A stretch of 64,000 nt of DNA from Jaapia argillacea MUCL 33604 (Eukaryota; Basidiomycota; Agaricomycetes; Jaapiales; Jaapiaceae), in assembly GCA_000697665.1 (NCBI GenBank), contig KL197721.1, forward strand, positions 893,576 to 957,575, written 5' to 3'. Position numbers and translations under genes: made by a program. Positions within the stretch are counted from its first letter, which is position 1. Every line of letters begins with the position of its first letter. Positions 10,866 through 22,669 of the stretch are shown piece by piece. Below the pieces are notes generated by a model. That model had not been told where the DNA came from. It did not search any database and saw nothing but the letters and a program-made list of their open reading frames with translations.

Positions 10866-11380
10866 TTTGGGGCTTGAAACCAGTAGAACGACGGAGATCA
10901 GGGAGGCGATCAGTATCCAAGCAACGGATATGACGAAGGTAGGGGTTTTGGTCCTCTCGAAGATGGGTTTTGAGCAGGAGACCGTAACTTGTAAGATCAG
11001 CGAGTCATCGCCAGAGTCATCCCAGAAATCTTGAATTTCCCAAAATGGCAAAGATCGCCATGCTTCTTTCGACGATCTCGTCAAGCCATCAGTCGAACAA
11101 GTTCACCCTCGTACTTACTTCGGACACACCAGTGCTCTTTCGGTTCCCATGTGAAGTCGTCTTGTCCTCACAGCAATCCTTTACGTCTCGACGCCTCCCG
11201 TCCCTCGACTAAGCTTATGCCGAATTGCACAGCATGTTCAGCAAATCACAGCCTCGTTGAGCCCCTATACACGTTGTACCTTGCCGCAAGATCGGGCATA
11301 GGCGCCCTGTATTACACCACAGGTATTTATCGATGTTCCAAGTTCAGTAACTACCTTCACCATCATCTCCATCACCAACC
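10866..11380. promoter_or_regulatory. Shared divergent promoter region of THR4 and the F-box gene
   Basis: About 515 bp separate the two divergent start codons, so both promoters must lie here unless 5' introns exist. I see no clear TATA box or a Gcn4-type TGACTC element on reading. No coding stretch is convincing. The open frame at 11031-11420 overlaps the F-box start in another frame and is a shadow. Confidence 0.4.
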
Positions 11381-12981
11381 ATGGGTTCGACGCCATCAAA
11401 GCAGCGCAAAGCCTATCTAGAAAGAGCCCCCTCCCTACCCCCAGCGGATCTCACGTTCTCCAACCGCGATAGTAGCCCATACGCCGCATTGGACCTCGGG
11501 TTAGACGCCTCCATAGACTCCACTTCGCATGCAGTCGAGAAACCCTACCTCGATAGAAGGATGTCCTTGATGGACCTGAACATGGATGTGTTGGTGATCA
11601 TCCTCTCCTTCCTCACCACTCGCGGCCTTCGCCGACTGGCCTTAACGTCCCGTGCATGTCATGGGATGACCCTTGTAGACATGCTCGACACAGTCGTCCT
11701 CAGAAGTTCTCAACAAGCTCATGGATTTTGCCTCTTCATGCTGAAGGATCCATCCCACCGCATACCCCTACTTCATTCCCTCACCATCAGACTCAACCCC
11801 ACAGCCCTGTCATCGATTTTGACAGGCCCAGAGTCAGACCTCGGAACCCTCCTCACCGACCTCCTCTTCCAGTCCGAAAACCTAACATCTCTCAGCATCG
11901 ATAACATCGACTGGGTTCTCATGACCTACCCAACCGTCTCCCACGCTATAACCAGCCGCTCCTCCCACCTCCGAGGACTATCTATGACCTACCCAGGCTC
12001 TCACACTTTATTAATGCTGCAGCAAATGAAAGGCCTCCGCATAACCTCCATTTCATTCCCCAGCACCGACACCGGCATCGCCCCATTCCTCCTTCCATTC
12101 TCCTCTACTCTCCAAACCCTCCATATCCACCACCACCACCAATTCTCTTTCGAATGGTATGACTATCAATGGCCCGTCCTCCACACATTAACGATCTCCT
12201 CACCATGCCATCACCTCAAATCCCAACTATTCTCAAACTTTCCTAATCTTCGACGGCTGCACATTGAGGGCGATATGCGAGGGATCGGGATTGACGATCT
12301 TATTCGAGTGCAAAATTTGAGTTACCCGATCTGTTGGGCGGAGTTGGAGGTTGTGAAGGGGCTGATGACGAGAATATGTACGTTGGGGTTGACTTGTCGA
12401 GTGAAAAGGATGGAGATGGATAGCGATGCCCCTGGTGCATTGTCACATACGGGGTCTGAGCACGATGCGTTCATTGAATGTCTCCAAAGGACTTCACCTG
12501 AGGTCCTGAAGTTTGGTTTATATGCGAGCCATCGAGCGCCGATGTTGTTTATGAAACTTGCAAAGGCTACACCAAGCTTGAAGTTCTTGCACGTTTCGTT
12601 CTTTGATGCAGGTACATGTCGCAAGACACTGGATTGCTTAGTGAGTTTTTTTCGTCTCCCTTCATCACGATCCTTTTGGCCTGAATGAGGATTTTCTTCT
12701 AGAACAAGATCATAGACCTCTTCAGCTCGTTAACCTACCTCTCTCTCCACGTCTACAACCAACAAGGCAGCGAAGTGGACGTTACCATGGTCGATGCAGC
12801 ATTAATCAAGATTTACCCTCCAGTACTAGCTCGAGCTATGCCTCTGCTCTCACATCTCGAGGTTCAAGTTGGGGAGAAGCAGTCCTATTGGAAGATTTTC
12901 CGGGAGAATGGGAAGGTGAAGGTTAAACGGCTGGATGCATATCGGGGTGGGATGGCGAGGAAGGCTGCTATGGAGGTCTGA
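11381..12981 (+). CDS. F-box/LRR-like protein (paralogue 1)
   Basis: Two exons, 11381-12640 and 12703-12981, join at a GTGAGT donor to give 512 residues. After a polar N-terminus of about 65 residues comes an F-box-like helix pair, LNMDVLVIILSFLTTRGLRR followed by LALTSRACHGM (about 67-100). The rest has irregular leucine-rich strands (LTSLSIDNIDW, LRRLHIEG, LKFLHVSFFD) typical of basidiomycete F-box proteins, and ends in a basic tail (GKVKVKRLDAYRGGMARKAA). Such proteins usually bring substrates to an SCF ubiquitin ligase (family knowledge); the substrate is unknown. The intron position and the spliced residues DCLNK match paralogue 2 at 21.1-22.7 kb. Confidence 0.8.
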
Positions 12982-13231
12982 ATTAGCTCGAGGAGGTGGC
13001 TTATTGTATAATCTTGAAGTTAGGCTGACAATAAGTGGCTTCGCTACGCTCAGATTGATAAGGCTCAGGAGGAATCTTGAGGTCGACGACAGCAATCCTG
13101 AAAATCGGGTCATTCTCCGATTTGAAGGCATACAAGGTAGAAAATGTAGTCCAAGGCGACGATGATCCAAGCAACAAGATTTACACGTCCGAAACTATAC
13201 ATGGACAACAGATACATACCTCGAATCAACC

Positions 13232-13330
13232 TCACCGCTCCATCTGTCGTTTCTTAATCATCCGACCACGGCGCTCCATCTCAAGCTTTCTCATCATCCG
13301 CTTGCCAGAAAGATTATAAACCTCGCGTAT
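13232..13330 (-). pseudogene. Relic of an F-box C-terminus
   Basis: On the minus strand this reads SGKRMMRKLEMERRGRMIKK followed by RQMER and a stop. It parallels the end of F-box paralogue 2 (SGKRKVKKLEMERGRMIRKR, then ELER and a stop). The 3' flank also matches (atacatacctcgaat at about 13213 and about 21045). Only the last 30 or so codons are present and nothing upstream encodes the rest. It lies between F-box paralogue 1 (opposite strand) and the next gene, and is best explained as a fragment of a third copy. Confidence 0.85.
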
Positions 13331-13365
13331 TACACTACTGTACATGATGGAAGCGACATCCAAAT

Positions 13366-16300
13366 TCATTGTTCCTTATTTGCTGTAAGCTTCAAGAAAG
13401 CATCCACGAAAACGAAGGTCAGTTCAAGTGTGAGGCTGAGACCGAAGACAGCCAAGCCGATCAACGTCGCATCGGGCTCTACATCGTCAAAAACAGCTGC
13501 GACACAGAAACCCCCACAGCTGACGAGCTGGAAGGCGTCCTCGATCACATGGCGCGTGGTGAGGTCTTTGTCTTTCTCCGGGTCGCCATCCGGGAGTTGA
13601 TATTCATGGACGGCGATGATGAGGTCGAGGATGAAGATCGGGTACGCCGTAGCCATCTCGTACAATCCGACAAAGCGCTTAGTCTCGACACGACGAATGC
13701 CAGCATACCAACCGATCAGCCGGCTAATGGTGAGGAAGATGCCGTTGCTCAGATCCAAAGCCCATACCTATGGATGGAAGAAATGTACTGTCAGCGTCAT
13801 TCGCTGCGCAAAATATGAATAGTTCAGCTTGCTTACCGCTGAATGGAGGTCGACGTCATGTCCATATCCCAGAGGCCAGGTGAAGTACAAGCTAACCGCA
13901 GTCAAGGTCAAAGTAGTGGCGTCGATGGCGTTTCCGGCGAGTGTCCCGGTCATAATGGTACCGCGGGGAAGCGTTCGAGGAGCTCCGGCTCTCGAGATCG
14001 CCTTCACAGACGACGACGCGCTAACCGAGCTGCCTGCACCTCCAGCGATCTCGTCGATTGCAAACGTGAGTGCTGTCACTTCATATAGGATGTAACCCAC
14101 AGCGACGATGGAGACGGTTCTGGTGGTATCGATATCCCCTGCCAGTGTGGGGTCGAGGGAAGGGTCGCCACTGAGGAATTTTCCGAGGTCGTCCTGCGTC
14201 AGCCGGTCCTTGAGGACTGGCAAGGCCCTGCCCTTGACCAGCTTGTATATCAAAGTGGCGGGAATGGCCATGATGAGCGCGACGAAATTGAAGGCCGTGA
14301 AATCTCTCCCTTTGGTAATCACCTTCCACAGCGCAGTGAATACCGGAATTTCAATCGCGTAGTTTCCAAGATCGTTAATCTTCTGCATGGCGAGGACAAT
14401 GCTCTTGAGGACGATGTCCAAGATGTTCTTGAAACTATCGCAGAGAGCGTCGATCATCTCGTCTGTGAAAGCGGAAAAAAGTACCGCCGAGTTGGTATTG
14501 GACTTGAACATAACGCAAACCAGGTTTGCGATATCGTTCACCATTTTGGTGATGACATTGATCTCTGCCTTGAAGTCATCCCAGATCTGCTGGACGACGT
14601 CCTTGTCGCCAGGTTCCTCTACCTCCATGGGAGCGTCCTTCTGGAATCCGCCGTGGTTCAATTGATAAGCTGGCCAATTGAAACCGACACCATGCTTTAG
14701 GTTATCCTGGTCTAAAGTAGCTTTAGGGTCCTGCGTGGTCGTATTCACCGAAACGGAGTCAGGCTCCACCTTGCCCTTCAGCGAGTGGCGCAGATTGTCG
14801 ATAAACGTTTTGGCCTTCTCCTCGAAGGCATCGATTTGGCTCTCGCCGTATTTGAAGGAGACGTTGACGTATGTGACGATGCTGTCCGAAAACTGGAGGA
14901 TGTCGTCCCACTCGAAGAGGAATCCGAGGAAATCTATCAACTTCCCGAGGTCGACTTTAATCTTTGCGAAGACCCAGGTGAAAGCCTTGCCTATCGCAGC
15001 GACGGTGTCGCAAACGAAATTGTAGACCTTGCCCGCCCACTCCACCACGAATTGAAGGACGTCGTCTACACCAATTCTGTCAGCAGATAGAACACCCACT
15101 TGCTTTGGACCATCGACTCACCGACAATCTGTAAGAACCAAGTTGCAACATCTTCCGCCTTGTCGACCAACCACCAGAAAAAGTCCCACGGTGACCTAGC
15201 TGATGAAAAATTGGTCTTGGAGAGCAACTCATATACCCTGCAATCCTGTGGAATACACCCCGCGATGCGAACAGCACGTTTGGTTCTCTTTCGAGTCAGG
15301 GGTTGGCCCGTCGTTGGCTGGCCAATGGCTATTTGCTGTTTGTTCAGCTCACCAATTATGGAAGCAGCGTGATTAGCGTCACCCAGTGAGACAGAGCCGG
15401 GTTCGATGAGGTTTTCTCCAGTCTGAGTCTTGGCATCGAGGAGATCTTGGCCGCTGGTTATAGCCGCAAGCTTTTCGTTAATTTTGCCGCTTGGAACAAG
15501 GAGTGGCTCCTTGAGCGGAATCTCATCTCCCCCGTCGGCCTGGAATTTGTCGACTTGTAAAGTGTGGCATGAGATGTCTGTAGTCGCAATGATGACGGTC
15601 ACGGTTCCAGTGTGATCGGCCGCATACCAGGCGCCCTTCTGGCTAACCGTCGTGGTTACTCCGTTGGACTGCACACGCACGAAGCCCGAGGAGGACAGGT
15701 GCAGCTTCGACTCCGAGACCCTCTCGGCCGTGTCCGTCGTATCTGTATGTGCCTTGATACGGATGGTGAAGCTGGGTATATAAAGGTTGTCTGTCGTCGA
15801 TGGGATATAGAAAGGGTGTGATTCCCACATGCCCGTGTCCGACGCTTGTTGTAGGATCATCAAGTCACCGGATCCATCAACGGATACCAACGTGTTAACC
15901 AACACATGATCGTCATTTTTCGACGCCAGAAGGCCAGAAATTTGGCCTCCGGCACCATCAGGAAGGAGCTGTACGAGGAGTCCTCGGTCCATGGAGTCAG
16001 TCGGCGCGGAGTAGTAATAAGCGGCGTCGGACCCGGTGGTGTACCAGATGGTGATGAAGCTACCGCTCAAAGCATTGTGAAGATCTTTGACCCCGAGCGG
16101 ATTCGAGTCGGGATCTTGTACGATTGTGGTCCCTGTTCCGGTCCACTTCTTGTAATCATCATACGTATATTGCGTGATCACGTCTCCGCCAACAAGGAAT
16201 ACTGTGGAGTTTGCAGTAGCATCGTAAGCCGTCAAACACTGTGCACCTGACGCGAAGTTTTAGTTTCATATCTGAGAAGATATCTCAAAAGCTGCTCACC

Positions 16301-17074
16301 AGAGGGCGCGTCGAGTTCCGCCACGAAACCCCTCCCTTCAAAGACTCTAAACTGCAGCTTTAGAGCTTTTCCAACGGTCTCATAAAGAACGAATGCCCCT
16401 TTCCCTAAGCGGCACTGTCCAAAGACCACGTCCAGGATCTTCAAAGGATTCGTAGCCAACTTCCAAGACGTATCGAGCGATATGGTCGTATTCTTGTCTC
16501 TGTCGGCAGTGAACTTGACGTATCCGAGTTGATCTTCCTTAGTGATCCTGTCGAGCGGCTGGGAAGCGACGAATAGCAGTGGGACTAGAAGACCTCTAAT
16601 TTTGTGGGTAAAATTGCTCTATAATGTTTCCTTTTCAGTCCTGAGCGTTACAAAACACAAGCGTTTGCGTACCATGTAAAGACCGTGGATCTTTGTGAAG
16701 GCGTCGGCAGACTTTATGATGGAGGCTGCTGGAGGGTCGAGGAGTGCGCTCGGCTGGAGATTGATAATCAGACAAAGGTTACTGAGACTATCTCCGGCAT
16801 CGGTCGCTACAGCGATCCAAACGTTAAGGTTGGCATCCTGCAACAAGCCGACGGCCTGTACGTCGCCTGACAGGCCACAGATCTTTCCCAAATCAAAAAG
16901 TTGAGCGGTGCCGTCGACCTCGAGCACCAACTCCAACTTGTTGTCCTGGCTGTGTGAAAGGACGGCCGGGTTCAGGTTTTCGTCATTGAAGGCGAAGAAG
17001 CGGTTCCCCGCTGGGATGGGGTTCGCTGAGACCATGTTGACCATGAACTCTGCATCCTGTGTGATCGTGATCAT
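13366..17074 (-). CDS. Large conserved-type fungal protein of unknown function (gene A of a divergent pair)
   Basis: Five exons from the ATG at 17074: exon 1 (16673-17074) and exon 2 (from 16618) join in frame, then exons at about 15122-16248, 13841-15095 and 13366-13768. The product is about 1,050 residues. The first 550 are beta-rich and soluble-looking, with Gly-Asp turns. The rest is largely helical: WDFFWWLVDKAEDVATWFLQ, LIDFLGFLFEWDDILQFSD, then several hydrophobic spans (FVALIMAIPATLIYKLV, TVSIVAVGYILYEVTALTFA, LIGLAVFGLSLTLELTFVFV). No signal peptide is visible. A basic patch (RKRTKRAVR) near residue 500 marks the boundary. The join at 15.1 kb is unclear: the strong GTGAGT donor at about 15121 has no good acceptor at normal distance. 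I recognise no named family. Confidence 0.7.
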
Positions 17075-17189
17075 GGTTGAGCGCGTCGATGTCGATGTCG
17101 GTGGTGTTTAGGGTGATCGTTTGTGAACAGTGATTCGAAGATGGCGTCCTTGTGTGCTTGGGGCCTGAAAAACAAGACAAGTCCCAGAG

Positions 17190-17890
17190 GCTCTGGTTAT
17201 AAGCGGGGAAATCGGGGCGCGGCAGTCTTGAAAACGGGGTTGCTGGTGATGAGATAAGAACCGGTGAAAGATTACCGCCGGATTGAATGCTAGGGGGGAA
17301 ATTATGGCCAGATGACCTTCGGTGCGCATTCCAGAAAACGGGCGCCAGGTGTTAGGATGCGAATCATGAGAGTCGACAAAAAGGCATCCCCAAAAAGAGC
17401 ATTAGGGAGCAACGTATGACCAGATAACTTGGCGTACGTTCGAGAAAATAGGGAGCCAGGTGTTGACATGAGAGCCGGCGAAAGGGTACACCGGAAAGAA
17501 CGCGAGGGAGCCGAGTATGTCAACCCAGATGACCTCTGGTGTATTCAGCCTGTGTAGAACAGGACATCAAAGAAGTGCAGTCGAGCCGACTAGATTGACC
17601 ATATGGGTGGTCGTTTTCGGCGTTCCAAGCATCAGCTGTCCCCAAAGAGCGGAGAGAAAAATGGAGGAGAGGTCGTTTTCGACGTCTGAGCATCAGCTGG
17701 CCTCAAAGGGTGGAGAGCAAATGAACGAGAAGCATTGTCTTGACAATCGGACACCGAAGAAGTAGCTTGCTTCGCACTAGGGCTGACGAGATCAACCGTA
17801 TGGAAGTCCACAGCATCAGCCGGACCCGAAAAGCTGAGAGTGATATGAAGGAGAAACATCGCATTCAATCGGCCCATATGGTTAAGTCCA
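17190..17890. repeat. Decayed tandem repeat, unit about 110 bp, in a divergent promoter
   Basis: Related units start near 17195, 17306, 17417 and 17523. Each has a head like gaccagatgacctt-ggtg, a middle with gaaaacgggcgccaggtgtt and a tail with gagag-cg-caaa. A second, shorter motif (gtcgttttcggcgt, then gcatcagctg and ccccaaagagcggagag) recurs at about 17600 and 17670, with a weaker copy at about 17810. Copies differ by many substitutions and small indels, so the array is old. It fills most of the 1.1 kb between the divergent starts at 17074 and 18174, hence could hold repeated regulatory sites (inference). Confidence 0.65.
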
Positions 17891-18173
17891 GCGCGGCGAA
17901 CGTTCCTTGGTGCCGGTAGAGGTGGTAGAGGGGGGAGAAGAGGCAAATCGATCGACTAGTGTAGGACACGCTGTCAGTGTCTGAGGAGCACTGGTGTGGG
18001 AAAAGTAATGGTTCTTCTGCGTCAAGAATCAAGATATGATCTGATCGGAGAGGATGGGTAGGCAAATGCGATGACCAGACAGAGGACAGTAGGATACATA
18101 AGAGGGCAAAGGATGGCTGTCTCGACATAACCAATCCTCCACTTAAGCTTGTTTTCAAGATACAGACGCCACC

Positions 18174-20314
18174 ATGTCCGACGCATTCACTCAAAGCCTA
18201 GTCCATAAGACCGACCCTAACCCCTACAATCAGTTGATCGTCCAGAGTCAGAAGATGATCAATGATGCGTTCTATAACATGTGGGCCATAGCCGACACCG
18301 GTTCCCCGTTGCTATCTCTGGACGTCACCGTCACCGGTGTTGGCAACCTCAGCGGCGATCTCGATGCACCGTCGCTCAGCCTCCATGTTACCTCGTCCAC
18401 CCCGCAGTTGTACTTCTTCGTCGCCTTCACGTCCGGTACACTCACCCTGGACACGAACAAAACTTGGAACGTAGCGGGCTGGAAATTCTCCTTCCCAGTA
18501 AAAATTGGTACGCATCTTCATTTTCTGCCCAGCCTGGATCCGCGCTGACAATCACCTCGACAGGGATCAATATTCTGAACAGCGGAGATCCTGGCTATGA
18601 CGCCTACAAGACGAAGATGGGAATAACTGAGGGGAATTTCTCCTTGGCCAAACTCTACATCGATGCCTCCCGTGGGTTGTTCCGTTCATATGTTCATTTC
18701 GACTCTGTATTCAGAGTCTTCTATTTCTTCAGAGGCCACCGAGCTGGACATGGTCCGAAGCTCTTTCGGAACCGAGGTCTGGTCGCAAGAGACCGACGCT
18801 ATACAGCAAGACTTCAAAGACTTCGTGCAGGGCTGGATTACCCAGATGGTGGATGGCGACAAAACCATCATCGGCGTGGCTCTTCAAACATCCGACCCGT
18901 CCTCTGGTAAGACCTGTCTGTAACTCAGCGATGTCGATCCCCCGACTGACATACGTTATCAAGTGAATTCGGTTGCTCCAACTTTCCCGCCCACCTCGTT
19001 GGACGAGATTATGTACCCATGGATCGATCCTAGTTCCCCCAGTCAGGCAACTGACGACCTCGATGCCAACGCCCTCTGCTATCTTATGATGACCGGGAAC
19101 GCCAGCGCCCTATCTCCACCATCCCTCCCCTACTCGGGAACCTGGGTCAATGACGAGAACAACGTCCAAGGTGTGCTGTGCATGAATTCCACTCAATTTT
19201 GGGATCAGTGGTTGCTACCCCTCGTGCAAGTGGTCAACGCTGCGACAGAGATATGTCCCACATCACCGTATCTCGATGCTAATTGGGATGGCAGCGGTTC
19301 CGTTTGCCCAGAGTTCTATGTCGGCTATCATCCCAACCATACCAGCTCCTCGGATTCGTACTTCAATTTCAACAAATGTTCGGCCAACACGTGGACATGG
19401 ACCGGCGACTCTCTTTTGTCTTCTAATGAGGCGAGCGCTGACGTGGGTGCTTGGTGGAACGATTACAAGGCTCGGGAAAGTGGTGAGTTCCGGCTGACGA
19501 ATGCATCGCGGGAGCGCGAATGCTGACCATCGCTGCTCCACATCCTAGCAAACTCGTCATCGTACCTTCAGTTTGACCAAGGAGGTCAAAAATTCGGTCT
19601 CTCGGGTTTCAGCACTTTCGAGTTTACCGTCAAACAATCAGGTGCAGCCTCGGGGGCGTACAAGACGGAATCTACGTAATTTAAATCCTCTCATCACTCT
19701 GGGTTTTCGCTGATCACTCGGAGAACAGTTTCAAAATCACTACCAGCTGGCACCTCAAATTTGCCCTCGGTGTCGTCAGTGACGGAGGTCTTCAAATTGC
19801 CTTGATCCCCGACCCAGACGGGAACCCCGCGTGCACGTCCTCGGGCGAAAGTGTAACTGAGGGGATCGATTGGAACATCGATTGGGATACTTACACCAAC
19901 TACATCAGCCACACCATCAACGACACCTTCAGTTCCAACCTTGGAAAGATTGAGAACAATCTCGTGGAAGCTCTCGCAAACCAGCACAAGCTGTTCCTCC
20001 CTGCTAGCGGTACCTTCTTGATGCAGGATACTATGTTCAACGATCGTGGAGACCTCTTGGCTACGCTCCACTACAACGGGTGATACCTCCACGTTCTAAC
20101 ACATTGCGATAATGTGCTAATACCATCGTTTAGTGCGCCGCCACCGGACCAGCCTCCAAATCTGCCAAACTACCTTTCGAAACTGCCCCAGCGGTTGGCG
20201 AAGCGTCCGGTGCTTCCTCGGAAGGAACCGCATGGACCGTTCCGTGCTCCCGTCATGAAGCCCCGAAGGAAGCCGTTCCAGTACCCTTCGAAAGTAGTTG
20301 GGGGGGCAATGTAG
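18174..20314 (+). CDS. Large fungal protein of unknown function (gene B of a divergent pair)
   Basis: The ATG at 18174 (gccaccATG) starts a gene of about seven exons. Main segments are 18174-18508, 18565-18670, 18736-18905, 18963-19480, 19550-19675, 19728-20080 and 20135-20314. It encodes roughly 600 residues. It is beta-rich and rich in Asp, Asn, Ser and aromatic residues (LDVTVTGVGNLSGDLDAPSL, PQLYFFVAFTSGTLTLD). It has a Cys-containing middle (EICPTSPYLDANWDGSGSVC) and a last conserved-looking block (LFLPASGTFLMQDTMFNDRG), then a Pro/Arg/Lys-rich tail. No signal peptide or membrane span is seen. It faces gene A across a shared promoter, which suggests joint control. I do not recognise the family. 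Confidence 0.7.
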
Positions 20315-20619
20315 TTCAATGGCCTGATTGAAAACGAGGTGAACTCCGCTATGGACAAACAATATTCCTGTTTTTATCAGTATGAATGTCGAAGCGGGTA
20401 ACTCGTCGCCGATTTGTATGATGTATTGTTGTGATACCTTGTAGGTCGATCCCCCATGTAGTTTTTCTTTTTTCTCAAAGATTCCCTTATATTTCTACCA
20501 TCTCTACAATATTGTAGGCTACAAGACTTACAGTAGAGGAATGTACTAGTGTTGGTCTGATTCTCAGGGCGGTCATTTCTTGCTAACGTGTCCCCTTCCA
20601 TCTCTACTTCAGGTCGCAC

Positions 20620-21030
20620 ACGCCAACGTCTGATAGGGCAAGTCGGCGCAACCCATTCATCCCCGCAGCATTTCCACCAAAGTCATGGGATGGCTGACTG
20701 TGAACTCCCTGAGGTGTGGGCTGGATTCGAGGTGAGAGCGAATTCGATGAGTTCGACATTGATGGATGAGAGGTTGCTAGCTTGCTCTAGTAGTACTACG
20801 TCTGCTAGGAATCCTCCGTCTCCTGTCCATTTTTTCGAACTAACTGGGGTGTGGGGCATCGAGAGCGCCCGCACACACCGTGAGGGATTTCAGCAAGGGA
20901 ATCCAATAATGTGTCCCTACCAACATGAGTTTACAGAAACCCTGGGTCTGTTGACAATTCCGCAAAGTCACGAAGGAGATCATCTCGACGATAGCAAGGT
21001 CGTAACATGCATCTTGATACTATAATCCGT
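20620..21030 (-). pseudogene. Broken tandem copy of F-box paralogue 2
   Basis: Blocks match the intact gene just upstream on the same strand. The stretch 20638-20700 matches 22019-22080, 20710-20820 matches 22140-22215, and 20850-21015 matches 22255-22420. On the minus strand it still reads NLSSINVELIEFALTSNP, nearly identical to the intact NLSSINIELIEFALTSNP. Internal deletions and loss of both ends leave no complete frame. It ends about 50 bp from the stop of the intact gene, so it looks like an unequal-exchange product that has decayed. Confidence 0.88.
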
Positions 21031-21067
21031 GCGTGCCATCTCAGATACATACCTCGAATGAGCCCCC

Positions 21068-22669
21068 TCACCGTTCCAATTCTCGTTTCCTAATCATCCG
21101 ACCACGCTCCATCTCGAGCTTTTTCACCTTCCGCTTCCCAGAAGGTTCATGAACCTCCCACCACGAGTGTTTCTCATAAACCTCGAGTTCCACATACTTC
21201 AACGAAGGGATCGATTCTACAAGGACTGGAATCCAATCCCTCCGGAGAGAAGTTTCGATGTGGTTGATGTTAATGAAACACTCGGGAGGTGTGCGAACAC
21301 TGAATGATAAGTATGTCAAGGGCGTTGACATGAACGTATCCGAAATTTGGTTCTACAACGTCAATATATTTGGGTTAGCCTGGGACGCCTTACGCCAATC
21401 GTCATGGCGCAACTACTCACCAGGCAGTTGAGCGTACTCCTACAGCTCTCGCGGTCGATAAACAAGACATGCAAAAATCTCAACGACGCAGCCACCTCCG
21501 CAATCCTTGAAAATAGTGGGGGACTAAGGGTTGAAACGCCAAGAGAGAATGACAGTACCAAAGGTGATGTCTTTCGAATGGTATCCACGAATGCGATGTG
21601 ATCTGTTGGGAATAGCGGCAAACCCCTGGGGCTGTATTCGTCCATCATCTCCAGACGGCGGACACGACAGTTCAAGGCCATGGTGCAAATTCGTGCAGCG
21701 CAACCTGTGACGATTTCCAGCTCAGACCATGCCTCTCGCCGATCCGACTGTTCGAGGTTCTCTTTCCGGAACTTCTCGCTAACGCTCAGCGAAACGCCAG
21801 ACATGTGGAGTCGACGGAGGTTAGGGAAAGCGCGCTCCAAATGTTGTTTGAGATAATGAGACGATGAATCAATAGTAATGGTGTGAACCGATGGACATTG
21901 ACACAAAGTCCCGCCAAAGCGGAAGTTGGAGCGATTCCTAATATGCAGGATCTCGAGTGTGTCCTGGACCGGTTGGACGAAGGTAGCAACATCCGATGTC
22001 ACACCAACTTCTGATAAGGTAAGTCGGCGCAAGCCGTTCATGCCCGTCAGCATTTCCACCGCCAATGTCATGGGATGGCTGATTATGAGCTCCCCGAGGT
22101 GTGGGCATCGGCTTGCTATTGCATGCGACATCCGTGGATTCGAGGTGAGAGCGAATTCGATGAGTTCGATATTGATGGATGAGAGGTTGTTAGCTTGCTC
22201 TAGTATGTCTGCTAGGAATCCTCCCAGTCTCCTGTCCACCTTTTCGTAAAAACTGTGGGGTGGAGAATCGAGAGCTCCCGCGCATATCGTGAGGGATTTC
22301 ATTAAGGGGATCCGATGATACACCCCTCCCAACATAAACTGACAAAACCCCTGGGTTTGTTGACGATTCCGCAAAGTCACCGAGGAGATCATCTCGACGA
22401 TAGCAAGTTCGTAACATGCTTGACTCGTGGAAGCTAGTCGTCGAAGATCGCTGGTGGTGAGGAAGGAGAGAATAGATGATAAAACGTCGAGGTTGAGGTC
22501 TAAGAATTCTACTCGATTTCTTGTATCGGTTCGGCACATGCAAAGGACCACAGCGAACAGATCAGCACCAAACGATTGAATGGAAGTTCAGACCATACCG
22601 TTGGAGAGCTTCTTTCTCGTTCGGATTGATTTTGGGGAGGGCCAAGCTCAGATAACCAAGACTTTCCAT
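21068..22669 (-). CDS. F-box/LRR-like protein (paralogue 2)
   Basis: Exon 1 (22599-22669) begins MESLGYLSLALPKINPNEKE. It splices in phase to exon 2 (from 22519), which opens with RNRVEFLDLNLD and then the F-box-like segment VLSSILSFLTTSDLRR / LASTSQACYEL. Leucine-rich strands follow (LGELIISHP, LRRLTLSEVG, LRRLHMSG). A GTGAGT donor near 21412 leads to the last exon (about 21349-21068) that ends KLEMERGRMIRKRELER. The exon layout at the 3' end matches paralogue 1. It has an extra 5' intron that paralogue 1 lacks. It probably acts as an SCF substrate adaptor (family knowledge, target unknown). A broken copy sits immediately downstream. Confidence 0.82.
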
